A DNA stretch of 6,415 nucleotides, taken from assembly GCA_023263735.1 (NCBI GenBank), contig JALQUQ010000160.1, positions 1 through 6,415 of the forward strand. Reading direction: 5' to 3'. The DNA comes from Paracoccaceae bacterium (GTDB lineage: Bacteria > Pseudomonadota > Alphaproteobacteria > Rhodobacterales > Rhodobacteraceae). Below the pieces are notes generated by a model. That model saw only the letters and a list, made by a program, of their open reading frames with translations. It ran no database searches and was not told the DNA's origin. A program made the position numbers and the translations under genes. This document shows positions 6,271 to 6,415 of this stretch, in pieces. The number at the start of each line of letters is the position of its first letter. The stretch's first letter is position 1.

Positions 6271-6415
6271 ATGACGATCAAGGAAATCTTTGACTCGATG
6301 TCTTATGGCCCCGCCCCGGAAAGCAACGGCGAAGCTTTGGCCTGGATTGCCAAGCATGCCGGCACATTTGGCCATTTCATCGACGGCAAGTTCACCGCGC
6401 CCGAGGCCTTGTTTG
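6271..6415 (+). CDS. Aldehyde dehydrogenase, probably ALDH16 family (3' partial)
   Basis: Only the first 48 residues are present; the frame stays open to the window end, so no catalytic cysteine or cofactor motif can be seen. The visible part has KEIFDSMSYGPAPES (4-18), EALAWIAKH (21-29) and FGHFIDGKFTAPE (33-45). HFIDGKF followed by a short linker is the usual start of the NAD(P)+-dependent aldehyde dehydrogenase fold. The preceding EIF..YGP.PES...ALAW block resembles the N-terminus of ALDH16 proteins, such as human ALDH16A1 and its Rhodobacteraceae homologues, which carry two ALDH-like domains in about 800 residues. It starts four bases after the deoC stop with no clear ribosome binding site, suggesting translation coupled to deoC. 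The inferred job is oxidising the acetaldehyde released by DeoC to acetate. An ordinary single-domain ALDH remains possible. Confidence 0.8.
   Translation, partial: MTIKEIFDSMSYGPAPESNGEALAWIAKHAGTFGHFIDGKFTAPEALF

Overview
The window looks like chromosomal DNA from an alphaproteobacterium, most likely Rhodobacteraceae (Roseobacter/Loktanella-like). The reasons are a GC content of roughly 60% (judged by eye), dense gene packing, the six-gene Mrp/Pha layout with mrpA and mrpB fused, and the style of the deoC and aldehyde dehydrogenase proteins. All recognised genes are on the + strand. I see no mobile element, CRISPR array, tRNA, rRNA or phage gene. There is no stretch over 300 bases without a gene; the only real intergenic gap is about 96 bases (5172-5267).

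Region 1 (1-5171) is a Mrp/Pha-type monovalent cation/proton antiporter operon. It runs mrpA (with a fused MrpB domain, N-terminus outside the window), mrpC, mrpD, mrpE, mrpF, mrpG. The genes overlap by 1 or 4 bases or are separated by 1 or 6 bases, so they are almost certainly co-transcribed and translationally coupled. The products build one large inner-membrane complex related to the membrane arm of respiratory complex I. It expels Na+ and/or K+ in exchange for protons, supporting pH and salt tolerance. The transported ion cannot be read from the sequence.

Region 2 (5172-5267) is a compact junction. It holds a near-perfect AAAACCCC/GGGGTTTT hairpin terminator, a possible sigma70-type promoter starting inside that hairpin, and a second inverted repeat that covers the possible -10 region and the deoC ribosome binding site.

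Region 3 (5268-6415) holds deoC, a long-form deoxyribose-phosphate aldolase resembling the animal DERA enzyme, read from a GTG start. Four bases later begins an aldehyde dehydrogenase whose first 48 residues resemble the unusual ALDH16 family; it is cut by the window end. DeoC splits 2-deoxyribose-5-phosphate into glyceraldehyde-3-phosphate and acetaldehyde, and the neighbouring dehydrogenase is a natural candidate to oxidise the acetaldehyde. I found no clearly new system. The DERA-ALDH16 pairing and the crowded regulatory junction before it deserve the most attention.
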